Shown here piece after piece: positions 15,846 through 22,714 of a stretch of 24,583 nucleotides of DNA. The notes under the pieces are model-generated. The model ran no database searches, had not been told where the DNA came from, and worked only from the letters and a program-made list of their open reading frames with translations. Within the stretch, counting starts at the first letter, position 1, and every line of letters begins with the position of its first letter. The position numbers and the translations under genes were made by a program. Origin of the DNA: Thermoplasmata archaeon (GTDB lineage: Archaea > Thermoplasmatota > Thermoplasmata > Thermoplasmatales > Thermoplasmataceae); NCBI GenBank assembly GCA_021835265.1, contig JAKBQK010000171.1, forward strand, positions 1 to 24,583, in the 5' to 3' direction.

Positions 15846-17038
15846 AAGATCCTAAAATGACATTTTATATTCTTGATGAAATTTCCAATGAACAAATGAA
15901 CAAAAAATTCACTATCTATATTTTTAGCAAACACATGGGTGGCGAATACATTTGGTTTGCTAGAATTGCGCCTATAATTAAGGCTGAAATCAAGTTCATT
16001 TGGAAAGAAGATGGGAGCGGCCCCAATCTGCCGCCATCTGGAATTTGCAATTTTTTCATTTATTATCTTACTAAGATATTGGCGAAATATAGTCCAGAGT
16101 TGGCGAAGAGTCTTTACAGTTTAATTGGTACTTATACATATAAAATTAAAAAAATGAATGATGAAGTGATCTTAGTCAGTTCTACCTATGTGCCTATTCC
16201 GCGTGGGGCAGCTATTGTGGCTTATATTCACACACCATCCAGGCTGCTTACCATAGGTCTAAAAGAAGAAAAAGAAAGAAGGGCAATTAAATTCTCCTCG
16301 AGAATTTATTTTTTAATTTGGAAGAATATTTATTATCTCCTTTACAAACGTTCTCTAAACAGGGTTAAACTTGTTCTTACAAACAGCGAGAACACAAAGA
16401 AAAGATTGAGAGAATTCATGAAAATAGATTCCAGCGTTGTATATCCATCAGTAGATACTGCAAATTTCTATACAGAAGAATCTGATTCTTTTTTTTTCTA
16501 CCCCTCTAGAATTTCACCACAAAAAAGGCAATTTATTGCATTGCGAGCTTTTGAAGAGTTCAATAAACAAATAAAGGGGTTCAAACTAATTTTTGCAACG
16601 ACTACATTAAAATCTAAGGAAAATATTGCTTATATGAACTCCATAAAAAAATATGCAATCGAAAAGCAAATTCCAATAGAAATTAAAGAAGGTCTTGAAA
16701 GGGGAGATTTGATCAGAATATACGCTAAAGCTTTTGCTTGTATTTTTACAGGCATCAATGAAGACTTTGGACAAATTCCAATAGAATCTCAAGCAGCTTC
16801 AAAGCCAATATTAGCCATTAATGAGGGTGGGATGAAGGAAACCATTAAGGATGGTTTGACAGGTTTCCTAGTTAAGGATGAGAGAGAATTGACAGAGAAA
16901 ATGATGCTGTTAGCAAAATCACCAGAATTAGCAAAAGAAATGGGGAAGGAGGGAAGATTGAACGTAGTTAATAACTACGATGATGCTACTTTTGTGAAAA
17001 ATCTATCCATAATTTTAAAGAGTGAAAATTGTATATGA
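15842..17038 (+). CDS. GT4-family (GT-B fold) glycosyltransferase
   Basis: Retaining glycosyltransferase of the group 1/GT4 type, the only GT-B fold enzyme in the window. The C-terminal Rossmann domain has YPSRISPQKRQ (220-230), the diagnostic E-x7-E motif EDFGQIPIE (E307, E315) that binds the donor sugar and ribose, and the INEGGMKETIKDGLTGFLV block (326-344). The N-terminal half carries VAYIHTPSR (127-134), typical of mannosyltransferases that extend lipid-linked glycans. The start is uncertain: TTG 15842 overlaps the preceding stop (TTGA), while ATG 15857 and ATG 15896 are also in frame, and conservation begins after the last. AT-rich (14 of 60 G+C at 15841-15900). It ends 38 nt from the convergent mutase gene. 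Confidence 0.87.
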   Translation: MKDPKMTFYILDEISNEQMNKKFTIYIFSKHMGGEYIWFARIAPIIKAEIKFIWKEDGSGPNLPPSGICNFFIYYLTKILAKYSPELAKSLYSLIGTYTYKIKKMNDEVILVSSTYVPIPRGAAIVAYIHTPSRLLTIGLKEEKERRAIKFSSRIYFLIWKNIYYLLYKRSLNRVKLVLTNSENTKKRLREFMKIDSSVVYPSVDTANFYTEESDSFFFYPSRISPQKRQFIALRAFEEFNKQIKGFKLIFATTTLKSKENIAYMNSIKKYAIEKQIPIEIKEGLERGDLIRIYAKAFACIFTGINEDFGQIPIESQAASKPILAINEGGMKETIKDGLTGFLVKDERELTEKMMLLAKSPELAKEMGKEGRLNVVNNYDDATFVKNLSIILKSENCI

Positions 17039-17076
17039 AAACAGAGGAATTCGTGTAATAACTTACCAAATTGAGA

Positions 17077-18171
17077 TCACCAACCTAATGATGTGAGATT
17101 TTTGAATTCAGTTAAAGCAGCAGCAACTACCTGATCCATATTGTAGTATTTATAAGTAGCTAACCTACCAACGAATTTAACGTTATCCAGCTTGGAAGCT
17201 TCTTTTTGGTATTTTCTGTAAAGATTTAACGCATCTTCAGCCGGTATGGGATAATATGGATCTCCTTCCTCTTTAGGGTATTCCACAGAAGTAACGCTAT
17301 TAGGGTGTTTTTGCCCTGTAATGTATTTGAATTCGATTCTTCTGGTATAATCAAAGTCGTTGGAAAATTTCACGCTAGCCACTGGTTGAAAAAATTCCTT
17401 TTCATGAAAAGTATATTCAAAATCTATTGATCGGTAAGGTAGCTTTCCAAATTTGTAATTAAAAAATCTATCAATGGGTCCAGTGTAGATTAAATGGGTG
17501 TGATCAATTTCATTTTGGATTTCGTGCCAGTCAGCATTCAAGATAACTGGAAATTTCCCTTTTTTAACCATGTTCCAGAATAAAGTGTCATAGCCATTTT
17601 CGGGCATTACTTGATATTTGTCACTAAAGTATCTATCATCGTAATCAAGACGAATTGGGATTCTGTTTGTTACTAAAGGCGATAGTTCAGATGGTTTTCT
17701 CCCCCATTGTTTTTCAGTATATCCTTTGAAAAATTTGTTATAAAGATCCCATCCCATTCGTGAAATTATATTTTCTTCAGAATTTTTAGGCTGGGGAATA
17801 TGGACCCTCACTTTTTTTAAATATTTTTCAACACCTTCCTTCAGAGCATCTTTTCCATACAAGATCTCCAATGTCTTCTTATTGATAGGAAATGGTACGA
17901 GTTGGCCATCTATGTAAGATGCTGTTTTATGCACGTACTCTCGCCAGGAAGTAAAATTCGAGAGATAATCATATACTACTCCATCATTCGTGTGAAAAAT
18001 ATGGGCCCCATAATTATGGATTAAGATCCCGTGCTCGTCGTAGGAGTCATGGGCATTACCTCCGATATGATTTCTGCTCTCGATTACTATGACTTTCCTA
18101 CCTATTGAAGAAAATCTTTCAGCCAGTGTTAATCCTGAAAAGCCCGCACCTACTATGGCAATATCGTACAT
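17077..18171 (-). CDS. glf: UDP-galactopyranose mutase
   Basis: FAD enzyme that interconverts UDP-galactopyranose and UDP-galactofuranose, so galactofuranose is a probable building block of the glycan. The 364-residue length is standard. Evidence: FAD loop GAGFSG (8-13) with E31 ending the second strand, HIGGNAHD (35-42), the NYGAHIFHTN block (53-62), FKGYTEKQWGRKPSEL in the substrate domain, and the C-terminal FVGRLATYKYYNMDQVVAAAL, which closes on the flavin. ATG 18171 begins exactly at the Rossmann strand. A TATA-like element is centred 29 nt upstream with no ribosome site, which suggests a leaderless transcript. It lies between glycosyltransferases, one of which may use UDP-galactofuranose. 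Confidence 0.95.
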   Translation of the reverse strand: MYDIAIVGAGFSGLTLAERFSSIGRKVIVIESRNHIGGNAHDSYDEHGILIHNYGAHIFHTNDGVVYDYLSNFTSWREYVHKTASYIDGQLVPFPINKKTLEILYGKDALKEGVEKYLKKVRVHIPQPKNSEENIISRMGWDLYNKFFKGYTEKQWGRKPSELSPLVTNRIPIRLDYDDRYFSDKYQVMPENGYDTLFWNMVKKGKFPVILNADWHEIQNEIDHTHLIYTGPIDRFFNYKFGKLPYRSIDFEYTFHEKEFFQPVASVKFSNDFDYTRRIEFKYITGQKHPNSVTSVEYPKEEGDPYYPIPAEDALNLYRKYQKEASKLDNVKFVGRLATYKYYNMDQVVAAALTEFKNLTSLGW

Positions 18172-18194
18172 TATTAAATGGGAGATAAGTAAAG

Positions 18195-18205
18195 TCTATT
18201 TATTG
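18195..18205 (-). promoter_or_regulatory. TATA box of the UDP-galactopyranose mutase gene
   Basis: Minus-strand CAATAAATAGA, centred about 29 nt before ATG 18171. The gap 18172-18250 also separates it from the upstream minus-strand glycosyltransferase. Confidence 0.4.
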
Positions 18206-18250
18206 TGTTTGCTGAATGGTGAATTTCAATTACTCAGCCCTAAACTTGAA

Positions 18251-19240
18251 TTAAGAGTATAAAGTTGGGTATAAATTAAATGCAAGTCTAGAAGAGAACG
18301 CTGATAGGACTGTCAACAGAATTAGTTTAGCTAAATCTCTTGTAGGAATCATATTAACCGATTTAGTTAATTGCAATATGATAGCAAATCTTGCTCCGTC
18401 TTTCACTTCTACTGTGTTGAAAATGGACCGTTTCAAAAGCCATTCATTTTGTTTGTATTTGATAAAAAGTTGGCTAGCTTTTGCTTTAAGATTGAATTCT
18501 AAAATCGACATGTTTTCTATTGCTAATTTAGCGTAATCAAGTATCTTCTTTGGATCTGAAGCTCTGCTTAATCCACCCAAATGCCTCCTATACTTTGTTA
18601 AATGATTAGGAATTACCATAAGCTTTTTTCCAAAATCCAAAGCGCAAGCAAACCAGAATGTATCAACCTCTCTAAATGTACTATCTAAAAGATCAACATA
18701 GGTTAAGGCGAGTTCCCTGCTTATTGCCATTGAACTAGGATTGTAACTTGCCATTTGGCTTAGCATGTTCTTTATGAGCCTTTTATTTACAGAAATTGGG
18801 TTGCAAACAATGGGATCGAAACTTCTACTTTTTTGTAGCTCATGTCCATTTTGGTCAATAAATATCATTCCATTATGTATGAAAGAGATATCCGAATTTT
18901 TCCGAAAATATTTCTCCAATACTTCAAGGCGTTCTTTTGTGAAAAGATCATCGTCATCTAGGAAGCAAATATAAGAACCCTTTGATTCTTTGATTCCTAT
19001 CGATTGCTTATTGCTCAAGTTGGGTGCATCCGTGTATATTGATTTTATATTAGTTTCGCCATCAATAAAATGATCTATATCTGGATCATTGAAATTCTTA
19101 ATTACTATGATTTCAAATTTCCTATGATCTAGTGTTTGAAGTAAAACAGATTCTATGGCTTCCAAAATGTATTTCTTTCTATTGTGGGCACATATTATAA
19201 TTGAAAGCAATGGTGAATAATTTGGATTTGCAGGAATCAT
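18251..19240 (-). CDS. GT2 glycosyltransferase, KNF-type
   Basis: Fourth member of the variant GT2 group, 329 residues. After a ten-residue tail the domain starts LLSIIICAHNRKKYI. The DDGS loop is replaced by IVIKNFNDPDID (45-56), and the metal motif is CFLDDDDLFTKERLE (92-106, four Asp at 95-98). The acceptor-side region is NPSSMAISRELAL and REVDTFWFACALD, closest to the 14865 gene. A hydrophobic stretch near the C-terminus (about 304-318) may touch the membrane. ATG 19240 has a TATA-like TTTATAAT centred 28 nt upstream. Donor unknown; its place beside glf makes a galactofuranosyltransferase role worth considering, but nothing in the sequence proves it. Confidence 0.82.
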   Translation of the reverse strand: MIPANPNYSPLLSIIICAHNRKKYILEAIESVLLQTLDHRKFEIIVIKNFNDPDIDHFIDGETNIKSIYTDAPNLSNKQSIGIKESKGSYICFLDDDDLFTKERLEVLEKYFRKNSDISFIHNGMIFIDQNGHELQKSRSFDPIVCNPISVNKRLIKNMLSQMASYNPSSMAISRELALTYVDLLDSTFREVDTFWFACALDFGKKLMVIPNHLTKYRRHLGGLSRASDPKKILDYAKLAIENMSILEFNLKAKASQLFIKYKQNEWLLKRSIFNTVEVKDGARFAIILQLTKSVNMIPTRDLAKLILLTVLSAFSSRLAFNLYPTLYS

Positions 19241-19263
19241 GTCTAATTATGAATACCTCAGGA

Positions 19264-19272
19264 TTATAAATT
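19264..19272 (-). promoter_or_regulatory. TATA box of the 18251-19240 glycosyltransferase gene
   Basis: Minus-strand AATTTATAAT element centred 28 nt upstream of ATG 19240; no ribosome site is present, consistent with a leaderless message. Confidence 0.45.
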
Positions 19273-19318
19273 TAATTACGTATCTTCTATTAAGAAGGTA
19301 ATTGGATCATACCAATTA

Positions 19319-20179
19319 TCATCGGGTTTTATCCGAATTACTTATAAAACATTCCTTACACAATCTAGAATCATCCCACGGATTTAACATTAAGGAGAAA
19401 ACGAGTGCCAAAGGTTTTAACAGATACATTACGATTTCAAGTGGGTCCTTGAAAGAGCGATTTGTTTTCGCACTTGTTCCGGCGCGTCTAAATAACATAC
19501 CACTTTTTCTATAAGCTAAAGATGCCCCAACCATATAATTATAAAACATCTTTTTAACAAATTTTTTGAGAGTTCTTACTCCATTTTGATTATGCAACAA
19601 GACAGCATCTGCCACATATTGTCCTTTATAGCCTGATAGCACGGCCCTAATTGTCATATCGTAATCTTCTCCTCCAATTCCTAAGCAAGGATCAAAGCCT
19701 ACTTTTTGTATTATCTCAGTTTTCCAAGCAGAGTTTCCCATTGGCCCTTTTAAGATATCATCAGGAAGTATGGTGGTATACAGGAATTCATCATAATTTG
19801 TTAGATATTTTGAATATATGCTATCTGGAGGGGATAAAGGTTTAGTAGAGCCGAATGTAAAATCACATTCACCATTTCTAATAGGTGCAATGAGTTTAGT
19901 CATCCACTGCTCCAACGGCTCTTCATCGGTATCGATGAAAACAGTAATTTCTCCCTTAATTAGATCTTGAACCTTGAACCTTGTTTCTGCAATATTTCCT
20001 GGTAAATCGTAAAATTTTACAATATCATCTTCCAGTGAATGAAATTTGGCCAACAAGTCGCCCTTTGTTCCTCCGTCAGCTATAATTATCTCATAAGGCG
20101 CTGTTGAAAGTAATTTGTCAACAAGGTTCAATACTCGTGGGTCTTTGAAGCTTGTGATAACGATTGAAACTCTGTCCAT
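19319..20179 (-). CDS. GT2 glycosyltransferase
   Basis: A GT-A fold glycosyltransferase, 286 residues, distinct from the KNF group because it keeps an aspartate in the first loop (IIIADGGTKGD, 31-41, D35). The metal motif is FIDTDEEP (81-88), with D83 and D85. GPMGNSAWKTEIIQKVGFDPCLGIGGEDYDMTIRA is the acceptor and catalytic-base region (GGEDYD). Basic and hydrophobic residues in the last 80 positions (KKFVKKMFYNY, ALVFSLML) suggest membrane association. GGAG five nt before ATG 20179 and a TATA-like TTTAAATTA about 34 nt upstream support the start. It is divergent from gmhA. Substrates unknown. Confidence 0.8.
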   Translation of the reverse strand: MDRVSIVITSFKDPRVLNLVDKLLSTAPYEIIIADGGTKGDLLAKFHSLEDDIVKFYDLPGNIAETRFKVQDLIKGEITVFIDTDEEPLEQWMTKLIAPIRNGECDFTFGSTKPLSPPDSIYSKYLTNYDEFLYTTILPDDILKGPMGNSAWKTEIIQKVGFDPCLGIGGEDYDMTIRAVLSGYKGQYVADAVLLHNQNGVRTLKKFVKKMFYNYMVGASLAYRKSGMLFRRAGTSAKTNRSFKDPLEIVMYLLKPLALVFSLMLNPWDDSRLCKECFISNSDKTR

Positions 20180-20184
20180 GTATT

Positions 20185-20188
20185 CTCC
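20185..20188 (-). promoter_or_regulatory. Ribosome binding site of the 20179 glycosyltransferase gene
   Basis: Minus-strand GGAG, spaced five nt (AATAC) from ATG 20179. Confidence 0.45.
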
Positions 20189-20205
20189 GTGTCCCGCTAA
20201 GTTCT

Positions 20206-20220
20206 GTAATTTAAAATTAC
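20206..20220. repeat. Palindrome GTAATTT-A-AAATTAC in the divergent promoter region
   Basis: A perfect 7-bp inverted repeat around one central base, covering the minus-strand TATA region of the 20179 gene and lying 21 nt from the gmhA TATA box. It could let one dimeric factor control both directions; its AT content means chance is not excluded. Confidence 0.4.
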
Positions 20221-20240
20221 CTTAAACTTTTTCGGATAAC

Positions 20241-20248
20241 TTTAATAT
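20241..20248 (+). promoter_or_regulatory. TATA box of gmhA
   Basis: TTTAATAT centred about 31 nt before ATG 20277. No ribosome site is present, so the message is probably leaderless or has a very short leader. Confidence 0.5.
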
Positions 20249-20276
20249 CCATCCTGTACAATCCAATTTAGTAAAA

Positions 20277-20843
20277 ATGTTGTCACTTGAAGAATATATT
20301 GAGCAGGGAATAACCGCAAGAAAGGCTGTAAAAATTGAACAAATTAGACTTTTCACATTGAAAATGTTGGAGTATTTTAATGATGGTGGAAAGCTGATTG
20401 CATTTGGAAATGGCGGTTCAGCGGCTGATGCCCAGCATTTCGTGGGTGAATTGGACGGTCATTTTACGATAGAAAGGGGAGCACTGCCAGCAGTAGCGGT
20501 TTCCACAAACACTTCCTCTTTAACTGCAATTGGGAATGATTATTCTTATGAAGATATCTTCTCGAGGCCTGTTTCCGCTTTGGCAACTGAAAATGATGTG
20601 GTTGTGGGGATAAGCACATCTGGAAATTCACCAAATGTTGTCAAAGCCATACAGGCCGCTAAGCACAAGGGTGCCTTTACTGTGGCGTTCACTGGAAAAA
20701 ATGGTGGGAAACTTAGAGACATCGTTGATGAGCTTTTTGCTGTTGAATCTGACTTTACCCCCATAATTCAAGAAGTGCACATATCCATTATCCACATGGT
20801 TTGCCTAGAACTGGATAGGATGATGAGTCCTCCTCCAAAATAG
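20277..20843 (+). CDS. gmhA: Phosphoheptose isomerase (sedoheptulose-7-phosphate isomerase)
   Basis: SIS-domain enzyme converting sedoheptulose-7-phosphate to glycero-manno-heptose-7-phosphate, the first step to nucleotide-activated heptose. The 188-residue length is that of GmhA. The phosphate-binding FGNGGSAADAQHF (43-55) and STSGNSPN (113-120) loops are intact, and the active-site residues corresponding to E. coli H61, E65, Q172 and H180 are present as H54, E58, Q165 and H173. ATG 20277 has a TATA box 31 nt upstream. It is divergent from a glycosyltransferase and placed at the edge of the glycan island, but its GC is nearer the right-hand housekeeping genes. The later heptose genes (HldE/GmhB types) are not in the window. 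A related SIS isomerase with another sugar phosphate is possible but less likely. Confidence 0.88.
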   Translation: MLSLEEYIEQGITARKAVKIEQIRLFTLKMLEYFNDGGKLIAFGNGGSAADAQHFVGELDGHFTIERGALPAVAVSTNTSSLTAIGNDYSYEDIFSRPVSALATENDVVVGISTSGNSPNVVKAIQAAKHKGAFTVAFTGKNGGKLRDIVDELFAVESDFTPIIQEVHISIIHMVCLELDRMMSPPPK

Positions 20844-20865
20844 AACTTTTTGAAATTTAAAGGAC

Positions 20866-20890
20866 CTCTTCAACAGTTAAATTTGAAGAG
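20866..20890. repeat. Inverted repeat CTCTTCAA-n9-TTGAAGAG upstream of sppA
   Basis: Perfect 8-bp arms at 20866-20873 and 20883-20890, 22 nt after the gmhA stop and ending 7 nt before the sppA TATA box. It is either a regulator site over the upstream promoter element or a hairpin terminating gmhA; no T-run follows directly. Confidence 0.5.
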
Positions 20891-20897
20891 ATCAATT

Positions 20898-20904
20898 ATA
20901 AATC
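20898..20904 (+). promoter_or_regulatory. TATA box of the sppA-like gene
   Basis: TATAAAT centred 25 nt before ATG 20926, the canonical archaeal distance for a leaderless start. Confidence 0.6.
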
Positions 20905-20925
20905 CTAAATTTTCCTGTTTGTACC

Positions 20926-21669
20926 ATGGCGATAGCAAGGGTAGAATTAACGGGCAACATTAACTCGCGTACAGCAAGGCATATTAGAGAAATCATATCT
21001 TACATTGGATCTTCTAGAAAGTTCAAGGCCTTAATTCTGGTAGTAAATTCAGGTGGAGGAGATGCCAATTCTTCAGAATTGCTAATGGAAGATATCATCA
21101 GGTTGAGGGAAAGAATCCCTGTCTTTTCAGTCATTTTGGGAACAGGGGCTTCGGGAGCTTATTGGATTGCAAGCGGTTCCACGAAGATTTATGCCATGAA
21201 TACATCCATTGTGGGGTCAATAGGCGTAATAGGAATGGCACCAAATGTTAACCAGCTGATGAATAAACTTGGAGTCAGAGTAGACGTCCTCAAGGTCGGC
21301 GAGTACAAAGACATGCTCAATCCTTTCACAGAAAGCAGTGTTGCTGCAAGGGAGAAATACCAAGCAATTTTAGAGCATTCATACAATGTCTTTAAGAATT
21401 CAATCAGCCAAAACCGGAAACTATCGCCGGAGATCACTGAGAAAGTGTCCACTGGAGAAATATTTTCTGCTCCACAGGCACTGGAACTTGGGCTCATTGA
21501 TAAAATAGCAACAGAGGAAGATGCAATCAGTGATTTGGTCAAGGGATATGGACTAAAAAGGAAAATCAGGGAGCTTTCACCGAGGAGGTCTTTAATGGAA
21601 AGATTAGTCTCTTCCGGAGCCGCTTTCGCATTTTTTGCTAAAATTTTCAAAACAATCGATGAGAGTTGA
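20926..21669 (+). CDS. sppA: Signal peptide peptidase SppA-type serine protease (S49)
   Basis: ClpP-fold protease of family S49, expected to degrade signal peptides or other small membrane-derived peptides. The Ser/Lys dyad is S76 (GTGASGAYW) and K128 (KVGEYKD); the spacing of 52 is the same as in Bacillus SppA (S147/K199) and Thermococcus SppA (S162/K214). The oxyanion strand NSGGGDANSS (41-50) and the TGEIFSAPQALELGLID block are family typical. Unlike those enzymes the protein has no N-terminal membrane anchor; it starts directly at the first beta-strand. A weak hydrophobic patch (SSGAAFAFFAKIF) occurs near the C-terminus. The single-copy TATA box and start agree. It ends convergently with the PAC2 gene. 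Not obviously part of the glycan locus. Confidence 0.9.
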   Translation: MAIARVELTGNINSRTARHIREIISYIGSSRKFKALILVVNSGGGDANSSELLMEDIIRLRERIPVFSVILGTGASGAYWIASGSTKIYAMNTSIVGSIGVIGMAPNVNQLMNKLGVRVDVLKVGEYKDMLNPFTESSVAAREKYQAILEHSYNVFKNSISQNRKLSPEITEKVSTGEIFSAPQALELGLIDKIATEEDAISDLVKGYGLKRKIRELSPRRSLMERLVSSGAAFAFFAKIFKTIDES

Positions 21670-21730
21670 ATGATTTCTTATCTGCCAAAAGTGAAAACCG
21701 GAATGATCGGCAAAGGGGTTTAATGTCCCC

Positions 21731-22474
21731 TCACCCATACATTGTTTCACTTGGGGGCTTCTCTCCCTTGCTGTAGGCTTTCTTATACTGGTTGACAAGT
21801 TCCTGCAGCTGTTCATGGAAATCCTTCACGCTTTCCTCTAAGATTGCCGTATCTATCCTCAGACCAAAGGCGTCATTGACATTTTCAATCAATGCCAGCA
21901 CTGATCCAGGATCTGCAATATTCATGGACGCCGGGGTGATAAATGTTGAAGCTGTTAATTTATACGCCAGAGCCTCATTGAGGAGCGCACCCCCCATTCC
22001 GGTGATCAGTGCAGAATGGGCTGGCTCCATTCCTTTCTGAGTGAACTGTTTCAGCTTGTCTTCATTGGCTATGCAGTACACCTTGTGGTCCCTTACAATC
22101 TCTGGGACGGGCGATCCTTCAAGGATAATCATGTCTTTTGGGCTTCTCTCCATGAACCATTTCATTAAAACAGAAGATATCTCATACAGGCCCTCGTCGT
22201 CGATAGGAACTTCGCATATTGCAACTATCAATGTGCCATCTTTGTTGGAATAGACCCTGAAAGGGGTCCGGAGTTTTTTCCCAATGAATACAGAAACCGG
22301 AGGGATATGGGGTGACTTCACATGAGCGATCTGGTGCATCTTCAACCTTTCAATTATGTAGCTGGCAGAGATGAAACCAGTTAGCGTCGACCCAACGAAT
22401 CCTCCAACTATCACTGGATTGTGAAATTCCACTTTTTCCAATTCAACCACTTTAGTCTCAAAAATATCAGTCAT
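21731..22474 (-). CDS. PAC2-family proteasome assembly chaperone homologue
   Basis: Archaeal relative of the eukaryotic PAC2/PSMG2 and archaeal Pba proteins, which bind proteasome alpha subunits through a C-terminal HbYX-type tail and hold assembly intermediates. Family features seen: the opening PVIVGGFVGSTLTGFISASYII, IPPVSVFIGKKLRTPFRVYS, EGSPVPE and ITGMGGALLNEAL, ending in a charged helix and the tail PPSETMYG. The Tyr lies next to last, so a strict C-terminal HbYX is not present, though MYG is reminiscent. ATG 22474 gives the full domain; a minus-strand TATA-like TTATAATG lies about 34 nt upstream. Housekeeping-type GC. It also identifies the host as archaeal. Confidence 0.87.
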   Translation of the reverse strand: MTDIFETKVVELEKVEFHNPVIVGGFVGSTLTGFISASYIIERLKMHQIAHVKSPHIPPVSVFIGKKLRTPFRVYSNKDGTLIVAICEVPIDDEGLYEISSVLMKWFMERSPKDMIILEGSPVPEIVRDHKVYCIANEDKLKQFTQKGMEPAHSALITGMGGALLNEALAYKLTASTFITPASMNIADPGSVLALIENVNDAFGLRIDTAILEESVKDFHEQLQELVNQYKKAYSKGEKPPSETMYG

Positions 22475-22645
22475 TTAAAATCCACAAAAATCTAATTCAA
22501 GATACATTATAACTTTTATTCCTAGGCCAATTTATAATAAAATATGGAATTATTGTCGCTTTCGGATGATAACACTTTATTTCTGAAGACCCCAGTAAAC
22601 AGAAATTTTCTTCGTTTAGGCTAACAACTTTGCGGCTACAACATT

Positions 22646-22659
22646 ATCAACGTGTTGAT
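22646..22659. repeat. Inverted repeat ATCAAC-GT-GTTGAT upstream of the GntR-family gene
   Basis: Perfect 6-bp arms ending 3 nt before the TATA box of the regulator gene, so over the BRE. A candidate operator or activator site. The 240-nt gap 22475-22714 also holds a weaker hairpin, ATTTCTG-n14-CAGAAAT, at 22579-22606. Confidence 0.45.
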
Positions 22660-22662
22660 TTT

Positions 22663-22673
22663 CTTATAAAATA
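22663..22673 (+). promoter_or_regulatory. TATA box of the GntR-family gene
   Basis: CTTATAAAATA predicts transcription start at about 22694, 20 nt before ATG 22715. The leader has no ribosome site but includes the GTGAT/ATCAC repeat. Confidence 0.55.
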
Positions 22674-22691
22674 GATGAAATGTTTATTATT

Positions 22692-22704
22692 GTGATGCAA
22701 TCAC
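22692..22704. promoter_or_regulatory. Candidate operator GTGAT-GCA-ATCAC at the gntR-type promoter start
   Basis: A 5-bp inverted repeat around three bases, located at the predicted transcription start, where a bound dimer would block polymerase. GntR-family proteins commonly repress their own genes through such short palindromes; this is an inference from position. Confidence 0.4.
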
Positions 22705-22714
22705 CACATAGCAG

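Noticed and set aside
21189..21650. 153-codon open frame on the minus strand inside the SppA-type gene
   Set aside because: It lies wholly opposite a gene with intact catalytic motifs and has no ribosome site or TATA box of its own.
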